Origin: Sedimentibacter hydroxybenzoicus DSM 7310
GTDB lineage: Bacteria; Bacillota; Clostridia; Tissierellales; Sedimentibacteraceae
DNA length: 64,000 nucleotides
Assembly (NCBI RefSeq): GCF_013403245.1
Contig: NZ_JACBNQ010000001.1
Span: 459,994 to 523,993, forward strand
Direction: 5' to 3'
A program made the translations under genes and the position numbers. Below are positions 40,738 through 49,531 of this stretch, in pieces. The first letter of the stretch is position 1, and each line of letters starts with the position of its first letter. The notes beneath the pieces are model-generated. The model was not told the origin of the DNA. It ran no database searches and worked only from the letters and a program-made list of their open reading frames with translations.

Positions 40738-42267
40738 ATGAGTAAGGTAATAATTACGGGAAATAATTTGACTATAGAAGAGGTTGTATCAGTTTGCAGG
40801 AATTATTACGAGGTTGAACTGTCGGAAACTGCAATGGAAAAAGTGAAAAGCTCAAGAAAAATAGTAGATGATTTTGTGGAAAACGGAGACGTTGTTTACG
40901 GCATAACAACCGGCTTTGGAAAATTCAGTGATGTTTCAATTTCAAAGGATGAATCAGAGCTTTTACAGAAAAACTTAATAGTTACCCATGCGGTGGGTGC
41001 GGGTAATCCCTTTGAAACAGAAGTAGTCAGAGGAATAATGCTTTTAAGAATTAACAATCTTGCAAAAGGTTATTCGGGTGTGAAGCTTGAAACCTTGCAC
41101 ACAATGATTAACATGCTGAATAAAAGAGTCCATCCGATAGTTCCTCAAAAGGGCTCATTGGGTGCAAGCGGCGACCTAGCTCCATTATCACACATGGTTC
41201 TTCCGATGATTGGTTTAGGTTCGGCAGAATATAACGGTGTGACTATGTCCGGTGCGGAAGCAATGAAGGCAGCAGGATTACCAGTTGTTACGCTTACCTC
41301 TAAGGAAGGTCTTGCACTGATTAATGGAACGCAGGTAATGACCTCTGTGGGCTGCCTGACAGTTTACGATGCATTGAATTTAATTAAAACATCTGATATT
41401 GCTGCTGCTTTAAGCTTTGAGGCACATAATGGTGTCGTTGATGCTCTGGACCATAAGGTTCATGAGGTAAGACCTCATAAGGGCCAAATGGATACAGCAA
41501 AAATACTTCTTAAGCTTTTGTCGGGAAGTAAAATGACAACGAAGCAAGGAGAAAGAAGAGTGCAGGATGCTTATTCTCTGAGATGTACGCCACAGGTTCA
41601 TGGTGCCAGCAAGGATGCAATAAATTATGTTAAAGAAAGAGTTGAAATAGAAATAAATTCTGTTACCGACAATCCAATTATATTCCCTGAAACGAGAGAA
41701 GGGATATCGGGGGGGAACTTCCACGGGCAGCCGATGGCATTAAGCTTTGACTTCTTAGGTATTGCCCTGGCAGAGCTTGCAAATATTTCTGAAAGAAGAT
41801 TAGAAAGGTTAGTAAATCCTGCTTTAAGCGGATTACCCGCATTTTTAGTTGAACATGGCGGCTTAAATTCCGGCTTTATGATTGTTCAATATTCTGCGGC
41901 AGCATTGGTTTCGGAAAACAAGGTATTGGCGCATCCGGCTTCCGTTGACAGCATACCTTCATCTGCTAATCAGGAGGATCATGTTTCCATGGGGACTATA
42001 GCAGCAAGAAAGGCAAAGGAAATAATGGAAAATGTAAGAAGAGTGCTTGCGATGGAAATTATGTGTGCTTGTCAGGGAATAGATTTAAGAACGAATAATG
42101 GATTGGGAGCAGGAACGGCACCTGTTTATAATAAGGTTAGAGAATATGTACCGGTGTTAAAAGAAGACAGACCTCTATATGAAGATATAAATAAATGTGA
42201 AGAATTAATAATCGACGGAACAATTATAGATGTATGTGAAAAAGGTATAGGAGAAATAAAATTTTAA
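40738..42267 (+). CDS. hutH: histidine ammonia-lyase
   Basis: A 509-residue enzyme, the usual HAL length. It removes ammonia from L-histidine to give urocanate, the first step of histidine breakdown. GSLGASGDLAPLSH contains the Ala-Ser-Gly triad that cyclises to the MIO cofactor; the following SH is typical of histidine-specific enzymes rather than phenylalanine or tyrosine lyases. NGTQVMTS and QEDHVSMG are further family motifs. RBS AGGAGGA precedes the ATG. The other hut genes are not in the window, so the pathway is either elsewhere or the urocanate is used differently. Confidence 0.95.
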   Translation: MSKVIITGNNLTIEEVVSVCRNYYEVELSETAMEKVKSSRKIVDDFVENGDVVYGITTGFGKFSDVSISKDESELLQKNLIVTHAVGAGNPFETEVVRGIMLLRINNLAKGYSGVKLETLHTMINMLNKRVHPIVPQKGSLGASGDLAPLSHMVLPMIGLGSAEYNGVTMSGAEAMKAAGLPVVTLTSKEGLALINGTQVMTSVGCLTVYDALNLIKTSDIAAALSFEAHNGVVDALDHKVHEVRPHKGQMDTAKILLKLLSGSKMTTKQGERRVQDAYSLRCTPQVHGASKDAINYVKERVEIEINSVTDNPIIFPETREGISGGNFHGQPMALSFDFLGIALAELANISERRLERLVNPALSGLPAFLVEHGGLNSGFMIVQYSAAALVSENKVLAHPASVDSIPSSANQEDHVSMGTIAARKAKEIMENVRRVLAMEIMCACQGIDLRTNNGLGAGTAPVYNKVREYVPVLKEDRPLYEDINKCEELIIDGTIIDVCEKGIGEIKF

Positions 42268-42277
42268 AATAAAACGG

Positions 42278-42312
42278 CGTTTCGTAATTTATATGCTACG
42301 AAACGTTTTTTT
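42278..42312 (+). terminator. terminator of hutH
   Basis: CGTTTCGTA (42278-42286) and TACGAAACG (42297-42305), then seven T. Confidence 0.88.
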
Positions 42313-42389
42313 ATTTGCCATAAAAATTTGCAAATGATATAATTATGGAGTACATATTTTTTAAAAGAAATAAATATAATAGAATTTCA

Positions 42390-42414
42390 GGAACAAATAA
42401 AAAAAATTAACGTC
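42390..42414 (+). promoter_or_regulatory. ECF-type promoter of the sigma factor operon
   Basis: GGAAC (42390-42394) and CGTC (42411-42414) are separated by exactly 16 bp, the classic ECF sigma promoter geometry. It lies 28 bp upstream of the ECF sigma gene, suggesting autoregulation. Confidence 0.65.
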
Positions 42415-42442
42415 ATATATAATAACCGAACGGGGTGAAACA

Positions 42443-43024
42443 ATGCAAAGCAATGAACTATCGTTGATTGAACGAAGCCGGCAAGGAGATGTAGATGCTT
42501 TTGAAGAGCTTATAAAGGATTATAAGAAAATTGCATACAATATAGCGCTGAGAGTGCTCAGAAATGTAGAGGATGCGGAAGATGCTTCTCAGGAAGCTTT
42601 AATTAAAGTATTCAAAAATATTCAAAATTTCAACATGCAATCCACTTTTAAGGTGTGGATGTACAGAATAGTTGTAAATACGTGTATAGATTTTAAAAGA
42701 AAGAAAAACCTTAATGTTGTTTCTATTGATGAAACAATAGATTTAGGTGGAAGTGTTCAGATTCATAGGGAAATTGCAGATGACTCTAATAATCCGGATA
42801 TATTGATTGAAAAACATTTTGATAATAAGCTGATAAATGATGCTGTTAATAAATTAGAAGATGACTATAAGACTATTATTATATTGAGGGATATACAGGG
42901 ATTTTCTTACAGTGAAATATCAGAGATTTTAACCTGTAATATGGGAACCGTAAAATCGAGATTGAACAGAGCAAGAAAAAACTTAAAAGAAATACTTGAA
43001 AATGAATTAAGAATTCAATGTTAG
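42443..43024 (+). CDS. ECF sigma factor (SigW/RpoE-like)
   Basis: A 193-residue RNA polymerase sigma-70 subunit of the extracytoplasmic-function group. Region 2 reads FEELIKDYKKIAYNIALRVL and DAEDASQEALIKVFKNIQNF; region 4 reads RDIQGFSYSEISEILTCNMG and TVKSRLNRARKNLKE. RBS GGGGTGA precedes the ATG. The stop overlaps the anti-sigma reading frame region, with the anti-sigma ATG 12 bp later, so the pair is cotranscribed and the sigma factor is likely held inactive by the next protein. Confidence 0.93.
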   Translation: MQSNELSLIERSRQGDVDAFEELIKDYKKIAYNIALRVLRNVEDAEDASQEALIKVFKNIQNFNMQSTFKVWMYRIVVNTCIDFKRKKNLNVVSIDETIDLGGSVQIHREIADDSNNPDILIEKHFDNKLINDAVNKLEDDYKTIIILRDIQGFSYSEISEILTCNMGTVKSRLNRARKNLKEILENELRIQC

Positions 43025-43035
43025 GTGGTGACGAA

Positions 43036-44319
43036 ATGAATTGTGATGAAATAAGAAATTTAATATTCTCATATATTGACAACGAAGCAGATGAGGATGA
43101 AAAGCTCTTAATAGAAGAGCATATAGAAAATTGTGATGAATGCAAAAAAGAATTAGAAGAATATAGAAAGATAATTAAAGCATTAAATGATTTGCCTGAT
43201 GAGGAGCCACCGGCAGGATATTGTAAAAGGCTGCATGAAAAACTTTTGAATTCTAAAGTGACTGTATTTAAGGATGAATCAGTTATAGAAAGCAATACAC
43301 CTAAAAAAAGAAAAAGCAAATATGGATGGGTGAAATACGCCAGTCTCGCAGCGGCAGTGGTGTTGGTCTTTACGGTAGCTGCAATAAATAACCTGAAGTT
43401 GTCAGGTATGAAATCTACAGAAAACAACATTGCATACGACAGTGCGGAGCCTTCTGCACCTCAGGCGGCACCGAGAGCGGAGTCCCCGGCAGAGCTTAAA
43501 TCGTATAGTGTCAGAGGAAATGAATTTGCTGATCAAGATTATAACAATCAGGAACGGATAGCTTCAGAGGAAAGCGGTTATGCCGGTGTAAAAGATAAAA
43601 TAAGTACGATGTCCCTAGATACGAGAGAAATGAAAATCATAAAATCCGGAACAATTTATGCACAGACGGAGGATTACGATAACTTCCTGAAGGATTTAGA
43701 GGATAAGATAAGTTCATTAGGAGGCTTCATAGAAAACAACAATACGGAAGTATATCAGGTTCATAATGATAATAAGCTTATGTACGGAAATTTAAAGCTG
43801 AGGATACCTCAGGAAAGCTTCTATGAATTAATAAGTTATTTAGAAAGCTTTACGGAAGTCAGAAGAAAAAATGTAAGCGAAAATGATGTAACGAAAGAAT
43901 ATTATGAAAAGGACAATAAGGTTAAAAATCTTGAAATTCAGGAGCAGCATTTAAGAGATTTGTTTGAAAAAGCTCAGACTGTAGAAGAAATGCTTCAGAT
44001 AGAAAATGAACTGCGAAGGATAAGAACCGAAATTGATGCTTTGAACATAAGCTTGGCTGATATTAACGACAGAGCGGCAATGTCCACTATAAATTTAGAG
44101 GTTGAGGAAGTAAAGGGAGCAGCTTTTACCATAAAAGGTGAAAAGAGTGTCTGGGAAAGAGCAAGAGAAGGCTTTATAAATACGGTTAATTCAATCGTAA
44201 GAGGATTCGGAAATTTCATTGTAAGCATTATATCGGCAGCACCCATCGTTGTACCTGCAGCAATAATATTTATAATATTGCTGTTCAGGATAAAAAAATA
44301 TTGGAAGAAAAAAATATAA
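43036..44319 (+). CDS. anti-sigma factor with zinc finger joined to a DUF4349 sensor
   Basis: About 427 residues. The N-terminal zf-HC2 domain has His-x3-Cys-x2-Cys (EEHIENCDECKKEL), the anti-sigma zinc motif. A membrane helix (YASLAAAVVLVFTVAAINN) separates it from a large outer part containing a DUF4349 domain (IKSGTIYAQTEDYDNFLKDL through a long coiled coil to AAMSTINLEVEEV). A second membrane helix (VVPAAIIFIILLFRI) lies near the C-terminus. The domain fusion suggests that the DUF4349 part senses envelope stress and controls sigma release. ATG 43036 follows GGTGGTGA. Confidence 0.87.
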   Translation: MNCDEIRNLIFSYIDNEADEDEKLLIEEHIENCDECKKELEEYRKIIKALNDLPDEEPPAGYCKRLHEKLLNSKVTVFKDESVIESNTPKKRKSKYGWVKYASLAAAVVLVFTVAAINNLKLSGMKSTENNIAYDSAEPSAPQAAPRAESPAELKSYSVRGNEFADQDYNNQERIASEESGYAGVKDKISTMSLDTREMKIIKSGTIYAQTEDYDNFLKDLEDKISSLGGFIENNNTEVYQVHNDNKLMYGNLKLRIPQESFYELISYLESFTEVRRKNVSENDVTKEYYEKDNKVKNLEIQEQHLRDLFEKAQTVEEMLQIENELRRIRTEIDALNISLADINDRAAMSTINLEVEEVKGAAFTIKGEKSVWERAREGFINTVNSIVRGFGNFIVSIISAAPIVVPAAIIFIILLFRIKKYWKKKI

Positions 44320-44347
44320 AGAGGATGTTGACATACTTTGTTTGTGT

Positions 44348-44396
44348 CATCCTGAACATAGTGAAGGATCTCAGCTTTTGGCTTATGAGATCCTTC
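44348..44396. repeat. dispersed TCATCCTGA...GAAGGATCTCA palindromic repeat
   Basis: TCATCCTGAACATAGTGAAG leads into GAAGGATCTCA (44363-44373), paired perfectly with TGAGATCCTTC (44386-44396). This matches a repeat widely seen in bacterial genomes, whose false translation reads ILHYVQDD. A degenerate relative is at 45554-45600. The gene-free stretch 44320-44706 holds this repeat, two copies of a smaller hairpin and the CodY-like gene promoter. Confidence 0.75.
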
Positions 44397-44407
44397 GTTG
44401 CTACTCA

Positions 44408-44450
44408 GGATAAGCGACTGACACCAAATTAAAATTTGGGTCATCTGCTT
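44408..44450. repeat. MITE-like hairpin repeat, copy A (partial)
   Basis: Contains the core ATAAGCGACTGACACC and the hairpin CCAAATT-AA-AATTTGG, ending TCATCTGCTT, identical to copies B and C. The 3' tail of the other copies is absent. Confidence 0.8.
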
Positions 44451-44458
44451 TCACTTAC

Positions 44459-44527
44459 AGTATAAGCGACTGACACCAAATTAAAATTTGGGTCATCTGC
44501 TTATTTATTTTTTTTGCTTGTTATGAT
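44459..44527. repeat. MITE-like hairpin repeat, copy B
   Basis: About 69 bp nearly identical to copy C at 55765-55833, including core, hairpin, T-rich tail and GCTTGTTATG end. It lies 8 bp after copy A in the same orientation. Confidence 0.8.
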
Positions 44528-44706
44528 AGCTTTAAAGGAAATAAGTAATTTTGACTGCGTTGTTCAAATTGCCAGTATTATAGTTGTTGAGGATTTCAGA
44601 TAGGCTTAGTTGACAGGCTTAGCTGGTCCATTTATTTATTTCTTGTATTGACAAATAATTAATGATAATATACTAATATTAATTATCTTAAAGGAGTGGA
44701 GAGAGC

Positions 44707-45504
44707 TTGGATAATATAGTGATTAAAATACACCGGTTAAATTCTGTATTTAATAAATCAGCCACTACGCTTATACCAATTGATGCATTATGTGATGAAT
44801 TATGTGATATAATTAATTGCAATATTTATCTGTTTGATGTTAGTGGAAATATACGCGCTTATGCTATAGCGGAAAAATTTTCATGCAAATATACAGCTTG
44901 TTCCTTAGAAAATAAAAGGCTTCCTCAGTACTATTTAAAAATGTTTTTACAAAGTAATATAAGTGTTTTAGATATGTATGAAAAAAATCCAAAGTGCACT
45001 TATCCGGATGTAGATAAATGTCTTTTCAAGAACAGATATTATTCTATATATCCTATTTTTTCTGCATATAAAAAAGTAGGGGGGATATTATTTATAAAAT
45101 ATGAGGAACCATTTTCAGAGTCAGATATGGTTTTATGTGAATATACCCGTGCAATTGTTTTAATTGAAATTTTAAGACAGGAGCAGGAAAAAATTCAGCA
45201 GATTTCTATGGATATGGCAAAGGCTAAGGTAGCTGTTGATTCTTTGACATTCAGTGAAAAAAAGGCATTAAAGGCAATTTTGGATGAAATTGACGGAAAT
45301 GTAGGAGAAATATTTTTGAATTCAATTGCAAGTAAGACATATACTACACCGTCCACTGTATCAAGTGTGCTTAAAAAAGCAGAATTAGCTTCGTTGATAT
45401 TTACAAAATCAAGAGGTGTAAAGGGTAAGCAAATAAAAATACTTAACGAAAACATCAGAAATGAGTTAGATAAATTTGATAAAAATCCTCGTATAAACTA
45501 TTAA
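44707..45504 (+). CDS. CodY-like transcriptional regulator (divergent paralogue)
   Basis: A 265-residue protein with the CodY layout: an N-terminal GAF-like domain (IPIDALCDELCDIINCNIYL, VSGNIRAYAIAEKF), a long linking helix and a winged helix (LTFSEKKALKAILDEIDGNV, YTTPSTVSSVLKKAELASL, SRGVKGKQIKILN). The order matches CodY, which senses branched-chain amino acids and GTP; the divergence in ligand pocket and recognition helix suggests altered specificity. Start is TTG 44707 after AAGGAG. It converges with the peptide-uptake operon, which would be a fitting target. TTGACA is at 44648-44653. Confidence 0.82.
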   Translation: MDNIVIKIHRLNSVFNKSATTLIPIDALCDELCDIINCNIYLFDVSGNIRAYAIAEKFSCKYTACSLENKRLPQYYLKMFLQSNISVLDMYEKNPKCTYPDVDKCLFKNRYYSIYPIFSAYKKVGGILFIKYEEPFSESDMVLCEYTRAIVLIEILRQEQEKIQQISMDMAKAKVAVDSLTFSEKKALKAILDEIDGNVGEIFLNSIASKTYTTPSTVSSVLKKAELASLIFTKSRGVKGKQIKILNENIRNELDKFDKNPRINY

Positions 45505-45553
45505 GTTTGCTGCGAATAAATTTATCCTGATATAGGGAATATGTATGAATTTT

Positions 45554-45600
45554 GAGCATAGAAAGGGATCTCATCTTTTTTGATTTTAAGCACGAGATCC
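45554..45600. repeat. degenerate palindromic repeat between convergent genes
   Basis: GGATCTC (45566-45572) and GAGATCC (45594-45600) follow TGAGCATAG, recalling the repeat at 44348-44396. It may act as a terminator for the M24 peptidase gene on the minus strand. Confidence 0.5.
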
Positions 45601-45608
45601 TAATTTCA

Positions 45609-46889
45609 TTATATAAGCATTAATTTTTCCTGTCTTCCGTCGATAAACTCAACGGTAGTATCTTTGCAGATATCTTCCTCTACAAACATGTAAACAACTT
45701 GATCATCCCATATTTTAATTTTTTCATAAACATTTAATTCCAATGCATAGCAGGTTTTATCTTCAACAAATCTTTCACCAACTATAGGATTGAATTCTTG
45801 ATTGTCAAATTGTCCTATTCTTGGTCCGGAGCCATGACCGAAGGTTCCTAACGGATGTGTGTATATCATTGGATTAATTCCTATATTTTTTGCTTTGTTC
45901 AGGGATTTTTTAAGTACATCATTTCCGGTAGTGTAATCTTTAATATTTTCCATTACTATATCTTGAAGCTTATTTGCTTTTTTGAATAGTGAAATAAATT
46001 CTTCGGGAGCTTGTGTTTCATCATCCTTTAATATGTATGCAATCCACTGCATGTCTGTGTGCAATTGAACATAAACTCCGTTCATTCCTACATCACAATG
46101 AATTAAATCACCAGGCAAAATTACTTCATTGAACATTCTTGCCACATTGCTGCCCTTTCGCTGCAAATCAATATCAGGTCCGAACCAATACAGATATCCA
46201 AGTCTGTTAATAACATCTCTCATAAACCATTCAATATGTGTTGTTGTTGTTTCTCCTACCTTTATAAACTGTTTGGAAAACGCATAATTTACAATTTGAT
46301 GAGTTATATTGACAAGTGTTTTCATAGTTTGTTTTTCCAGTGGGGTAACTCGTTGGAGCCATCTGACAGTAAGAGGTCCTCCGTCACATATTTTCTTGCT
46401 ATAATCACCTAATGTTTCCCTGATGTTTTCATACAATGTGGATGAAAGACCATCGCAAAATCCATCTTCTGTATTTCTGTTAACAGCTATTTTGTTTGGA
46501 TTTAATTCTACGATAATTCTGCTTAAAGCATGCCAGATATCTTCATCCTTATTTTGAACCTGTTCGTATATATCTTCCATTTCAGGTGAGCAAGATCCCA
46601 AGGCAATCCTTCTTATTTCCCCACTGTTATTTCTGCAAAAAATCAGCATTCCGACTCGTCTGACATCGTACATATCCCAAGGATACAGAGTTTTAAGCAT
46701 CGGATCCTTGCAAGCTTCTCTTGATACTACAAGCCAGCAGTCTATATCTGATTCTGCCATAGCCCAGGGTAAAATTAAATTGAGTCTTTCTTTTAAAATT
46801 CTTATATTCAATTCTGCCTGATTTTTTATAGGCAGCAATCCTGCGGCCTTCATCATAGATTCTAAATTATTAATAAAAGCACTGTGCAT
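45609..46889 (-). CDS. M24-family aminopeptidase (Xaa-Pro type)
   Basis: A 426-residue metallopeptidase. The C-terminal pita-bread domain keeps likely metal ligands: Asp in HCDVGM, Asp in LHTDMQW, His in FGHGSG, Glu in ALELNVY and Glu in VEED. The N-terminal domain is of the creatinase type. Such enzymes remove residues before proline or split Xaa-Pro dipeptides. As the last gene of the peptide operon it would digest imported proline-containing peptides in the cytoplasm. RBS GAGGTG precedes the ATG. Confidence 0.85.
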   Translation of the reverse strand: MHSAFINNLESMMKAAGLLPIKNQAELNIRILKERLNLILPWAMAESDIDCWLVVSREACKDPMLKTLYPWDMYDVRRVGMLIFCRNNSGEIRRIALGSCSPEMEDIYEQVQNKDEDIWHALSRIIVELNPNKIAVNRNTEDGFCDGLSSTLYENIRETLGDYSKKICDGGPLTVRWLQRVTPLEKQTMKTLVNITHQIVNYAFSKQFIKVGETTTTHIEWFMRDVINRLGYLYWFGPDIDLQRKGSNVARMFNEVILPGDLIHCDVGMNGVYVQLHTDMQWIAYILKDDETQAPEEFISLFKKANKLQDIVMENIKDYTTGNDVLKKSLNKAKNIGINPMIYTHPLGTFGHGSGPRIGQFDNQEFNPIVGERFVEDKTCYALELNVYEKIKIWDDQVVYMFVEEDICKDTTVEFIDGRQEKLMLI

Positions 46890-46935
46890 TTAATCACCTC
46901 TCATTATTTTTTATGTAAAACATCTCATATAATGC

Positions 46936-46973
46936 AGTTATTCGGCTCCTGCAAAAGCGAGATCCGAATAACT
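46936..46973 (-). other. intercistronic hairpin between oppA and the M24 gene
   Basis: AGTTATTCGG (46936-46945) and CCGAATAACT (46964-46973) pair perfectly. No T-run follows on the minus strand, so it more likely stabilises the upstream mRNA or is a processing site than a full terminator. Confidence 0.6.
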
Positions 46974-46982
46974 ATTTTAAGC

Positions 46983-48530
46983 TTAATAATATAGATTATT
47001 TACTGCAATTTGTCCATCTCCCTGAATTTCAAAGCCCTTTAAGTCAGAGTTGTAAACTATAATATTTTCAGGTGAATGTATGAATACACAAGGAACTTCT
47101 TCCCATATAATTTCCTGAGCTTCAAGGTATGCATTTTTTCTGGTTTCAGGATCTGTTGAAGAACGTCCTAATTCTAAAAGCTCATCAACTTTATCATTTG
47201 TATAAAATGACATATTTCCTCCTGCACCATGCATAGATGAATGGAATGAAGCAAAAAGTGAATAATCCGGATCTCCGGTATCAGATGTCCAACCGAGACC
47301 AAACATCTGTAGTGTACCATCGATTACACTATCAATAAAGGCACCTCTTTCAAGGGTTTCTATTTTAACAGTAACTCCGATATCTGCTAATTGTGATTGC
47401 AGCATTTCAGCTGTATCAAGACGTTCTTGGTTTTGGTCACATGAAATAGTTATTTCAATCCCATTGGGATATCCTGCTTCCGCTAACAATTGTTTGGCTT
47501 TTTCTACATTGTATTCATGAGGCTCAAGCTTGTCATTGTATGCCCATACAACACTGCTCATAGATGAACCTGCGATTTCTCCTATACCTTGGTATACAAC
47601 ATTGTATATAGCTTCTTTGTTTACTGCCATATTTATCGCTTGTCTTAACTTAACATTATCAAATGGAGCTTTGCTTGTGTTAAAGCCCATGAAGTCAACT
47701 CTTGGAGCCTTACGTCTGAAAACCTCTACATTGTCGCTTGCTTCAAGTTTTTTTATCTCAATTGTCTGGGCATCTATGGATATATCTACTCCGCCTGTTT
47801 CAACTTCAATTGTACGATTTGCAACTTCAGGTATAGATCTGAATATTAAGTTTTCAATTTTGGGAGCACCATTCCAATAATCTTCATTTGCAACAAGCTC
47901 AATTCTGTCTCCTGCTACCCAGCTTATAAATTTGTACGGTCCTGTACCTACAGGTTTTTGTCCAACCATTTCACCTGCTTCTGTATATGCTTTTTCATTT
48001 ACTATTGCCATTACGCCGTGGTTGAGGTGATTTAAAATAGGACCGAATGGATCTGTCATTTTCATTTCATAGGTATACTCATCAATGACTTTTGAATTTT
48101 CAAAGTCAATTGTTGCTCTTACAGACTCTGCATGGGGAGATTCTGCAATTTTAGAGAAAGAAAATGCAACATCATTTGCTGTAAATTCTTCTCCATTATG
48201 AAATTTTACACCTTTTCTCAAATGAAAAACATAGGTACTGTCATCTACGATATCCCAACTTTCTGCAAGTCCGGGTATAACATTACCATCTTTATCCAAC
48301 ATTACAAGAGTGTCAAATATGGTGTTAGCAACTACACCGGCCGGTGAATCTGTTGTTCCGTAAGGATCAAGTGATTTTGCATCTGACCCTTGGGCTATTA
48401 CAATTGTATTTTTCTTATTGTCTGGCGTTGAAGAATTGGGGTCAGACGATTTAGGCTGTTGACTGCAACCTGATACCAATACCAATGCCATAACTAAAAA
48501 TATTGATAATACTTTTTTTAACGTGTTCAT
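46983..48530 (-). CDS. oligopeptide/dipeptide-binding lipoprotein (OppA/DppA type)
   Basis: A 515-residue solute-binding protein of family 5. Signal peptide with lipobox VSGC, then a Ser/Pro-rich linker, then [20 protein letters not shown] and [20 protein letters not shown] and [18 protein letters not shown], the SBP_bac_5 signature. It captures peptides for the permease encoded upstream in the operon. The hairpin behind it may raise its mRNA level relative to the M24 gene, as binding proteins are needed in excess. Confidence 0.93.
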   Translation of the reverse strand: MNTLKKVLSIFLVMALVLVSGCSQQPKSSDPNSSTPDNKKNTIVIAQGSDAKSLDPYGTTDSPAGVVANTIFDTLVMLDKDGNVIPGLAESWDIVDDSTYVFHLRKGVKFHNGEEFTANDVAFSFSKIAESPHAESVRATIDFENSKVIDEYTYEMKMTDPFGPILNHLNHGVMAIVNEKAYTEAGEMVGQKPVGTGPYKFISWVAGDRIELVANEDYWNGAPKIENLIFRSIPEVANRTIEVETGGVDISIDAQTIEIKKLEASDNVEVFRRKAPRVDFMGFNTSKAPFDNVKLRQAINMAVNKEAIYNVVYQGIGEIAGSSMSSVVWAYNDKLEPHEYNVEKAKQLLAEAGYPNGIEITISCDQNQERLDTAEMLQSQLADIGVTVKIETLERGAFIDSVIDGTLQMFGLGWTSDTGDPDYSLFASFHSSMHGAGGNMSFYTNDKVDELLELGRSSTDPETRKNAYLEAQEIIWEEVPCVFIHSPENIIVYNSDLKGFEIQGDGQIAVNNLYY

Positions 48531-48583
48531 TTCTTAAATCCTCCTTATAATATATATTTCAGTACAATGTACCGAATTACGAA

Positions 48584-49531
48584 TTAATATAAGTGGCATG
48601 CCACAAAGTGCTCCGGCTCGAATTCCTTCAGCTCAGGGGATAATATAAAGCATTCATCCTTTGCATACAAGCAGCGTGGAGCAAATCTGCATCCGGGTGC
48701 CGGAGAAATCGGTGAAACTATTTCTCCCTTTAAAATAATTCTGTTTTTCTTGGAATTAATCTTTGCGACAGGAATAGCTGAAAGAAGAGCCTGGGTGTAT
48801 GGGTGCAGCTGTTTTTTAAAAAGAAGCTCCGAAGAACATTTTTCCACAAGTGTACCCAGGTACATAACGCATATATTATCTGAAATATGCTTAACAACCG
48901 AAAGATCATGAGTTATAAAAATGTATGTCAATCCCTTTTCTTCTTGCAAATCTTGCATAAGATTTAATATTTGTGCTTGTATAGAAACATCCAGAGCAGA
49001 AACCGGCTCATCACATACAATAAACTTAGGGTTTAAAGCAAGTGCTCTTGCTATGCCTATTCTTTGGCGTCTTCCTCCATCAAGTTCATGGGGATATGAA
49101 TCTGCAAGTCGCCTTGCAAGACCTACCGTATCCATTATTTCCAAAACTGCTTTTTCTTGTTTTTCTTTATTCCCTTCATACATATGGTGTATTTGTATAG
49201 GTTCAATAATTATACTTTTTACCGTCATACGAGGATTTATAGATGAAAAAGGATCCTGGAAAATCATTTGTAAATCTTTCCTCAATTCTTTTAGTTCATT
49301 TCCGCTTACATTGGTGATATTCTTGTCCTCAAAATAAATTTTACCATCTGTAGTATCGAGAAGATGAACTATACAACGTCCAAGTGTAGATTTCCCACAG
49401 CCGGATTCTCCTACAACTCCTAATGTTTCTCCTTTTTTTACAGTAAACGAAACACCATCTACAGCATGCAGGTCTCCCTTGGGAGTTTTGAAATATTTTT
49501 TGAGGTTTTGAATTTTCAACAGCTCTGACAT
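48584..49531 (-). CDS. oligopeptide ABC transporter ATPase (OppF/DppF type)
   Basis: A 315-residue ATPase with Walker A GESGCGKST, Q-loop MIFQDPFSSINPR, Walker B FIVCDEPVSALD and switch His in FITHDLS. The signature is LDGGRRQR in place of LSGGQ, a noticeable change of Ser to Asp and Gln to Arg. The C-terminal Cys-containing segment PGCRFAPRCLYAKDEC is the oligopeptide-transporter ATPase extension. It overlaps oppD by one base (ATGA type), so the two subunits are made together and form a heterodimer. Confidence 0.92.
   Translation of the reverse strand: MSELLKIQNLKKYFKTPKGDLHAVDGVSFTVKKGETLGVVGESGCGKSTLGRCIVHLLDTTDGKIYFEDKNITNVSGNELKELRKDLQMIFQDPFSSINPRMTVKSIIIEPIQIHHMYEGNKEKQEKAVLEIMDTVGLARRLADSYPHELDGGRRQRIGIARALALNPKFIVCDEPVSALDVSIQAQILNLMQDLQEEKGLTYIFITHDLSVVKHISDNICVMYLGTLVEKCSSELLFKKQLHPYTQALLSAIPVAKINSKKNRIILKGEIVSPISPAPGCRFAPRCLYAKDECFILSPELKEFEPEHFVACHLY

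Noticed and set aside
43995..44444. Long minus-strand open frame containing EILHYVQDD.
   Set aside because: It is a false translation of the dispersed palindromic repeat running antisense into the anti-sigma gene.
44408..44502. Two close identical repeats as the start of a CRISPR array.
   Set aside because: Only two adjacent copies with an 8-bp gap, a hairpin core, and a third copy 11 kb away; no spacers or cas genes.
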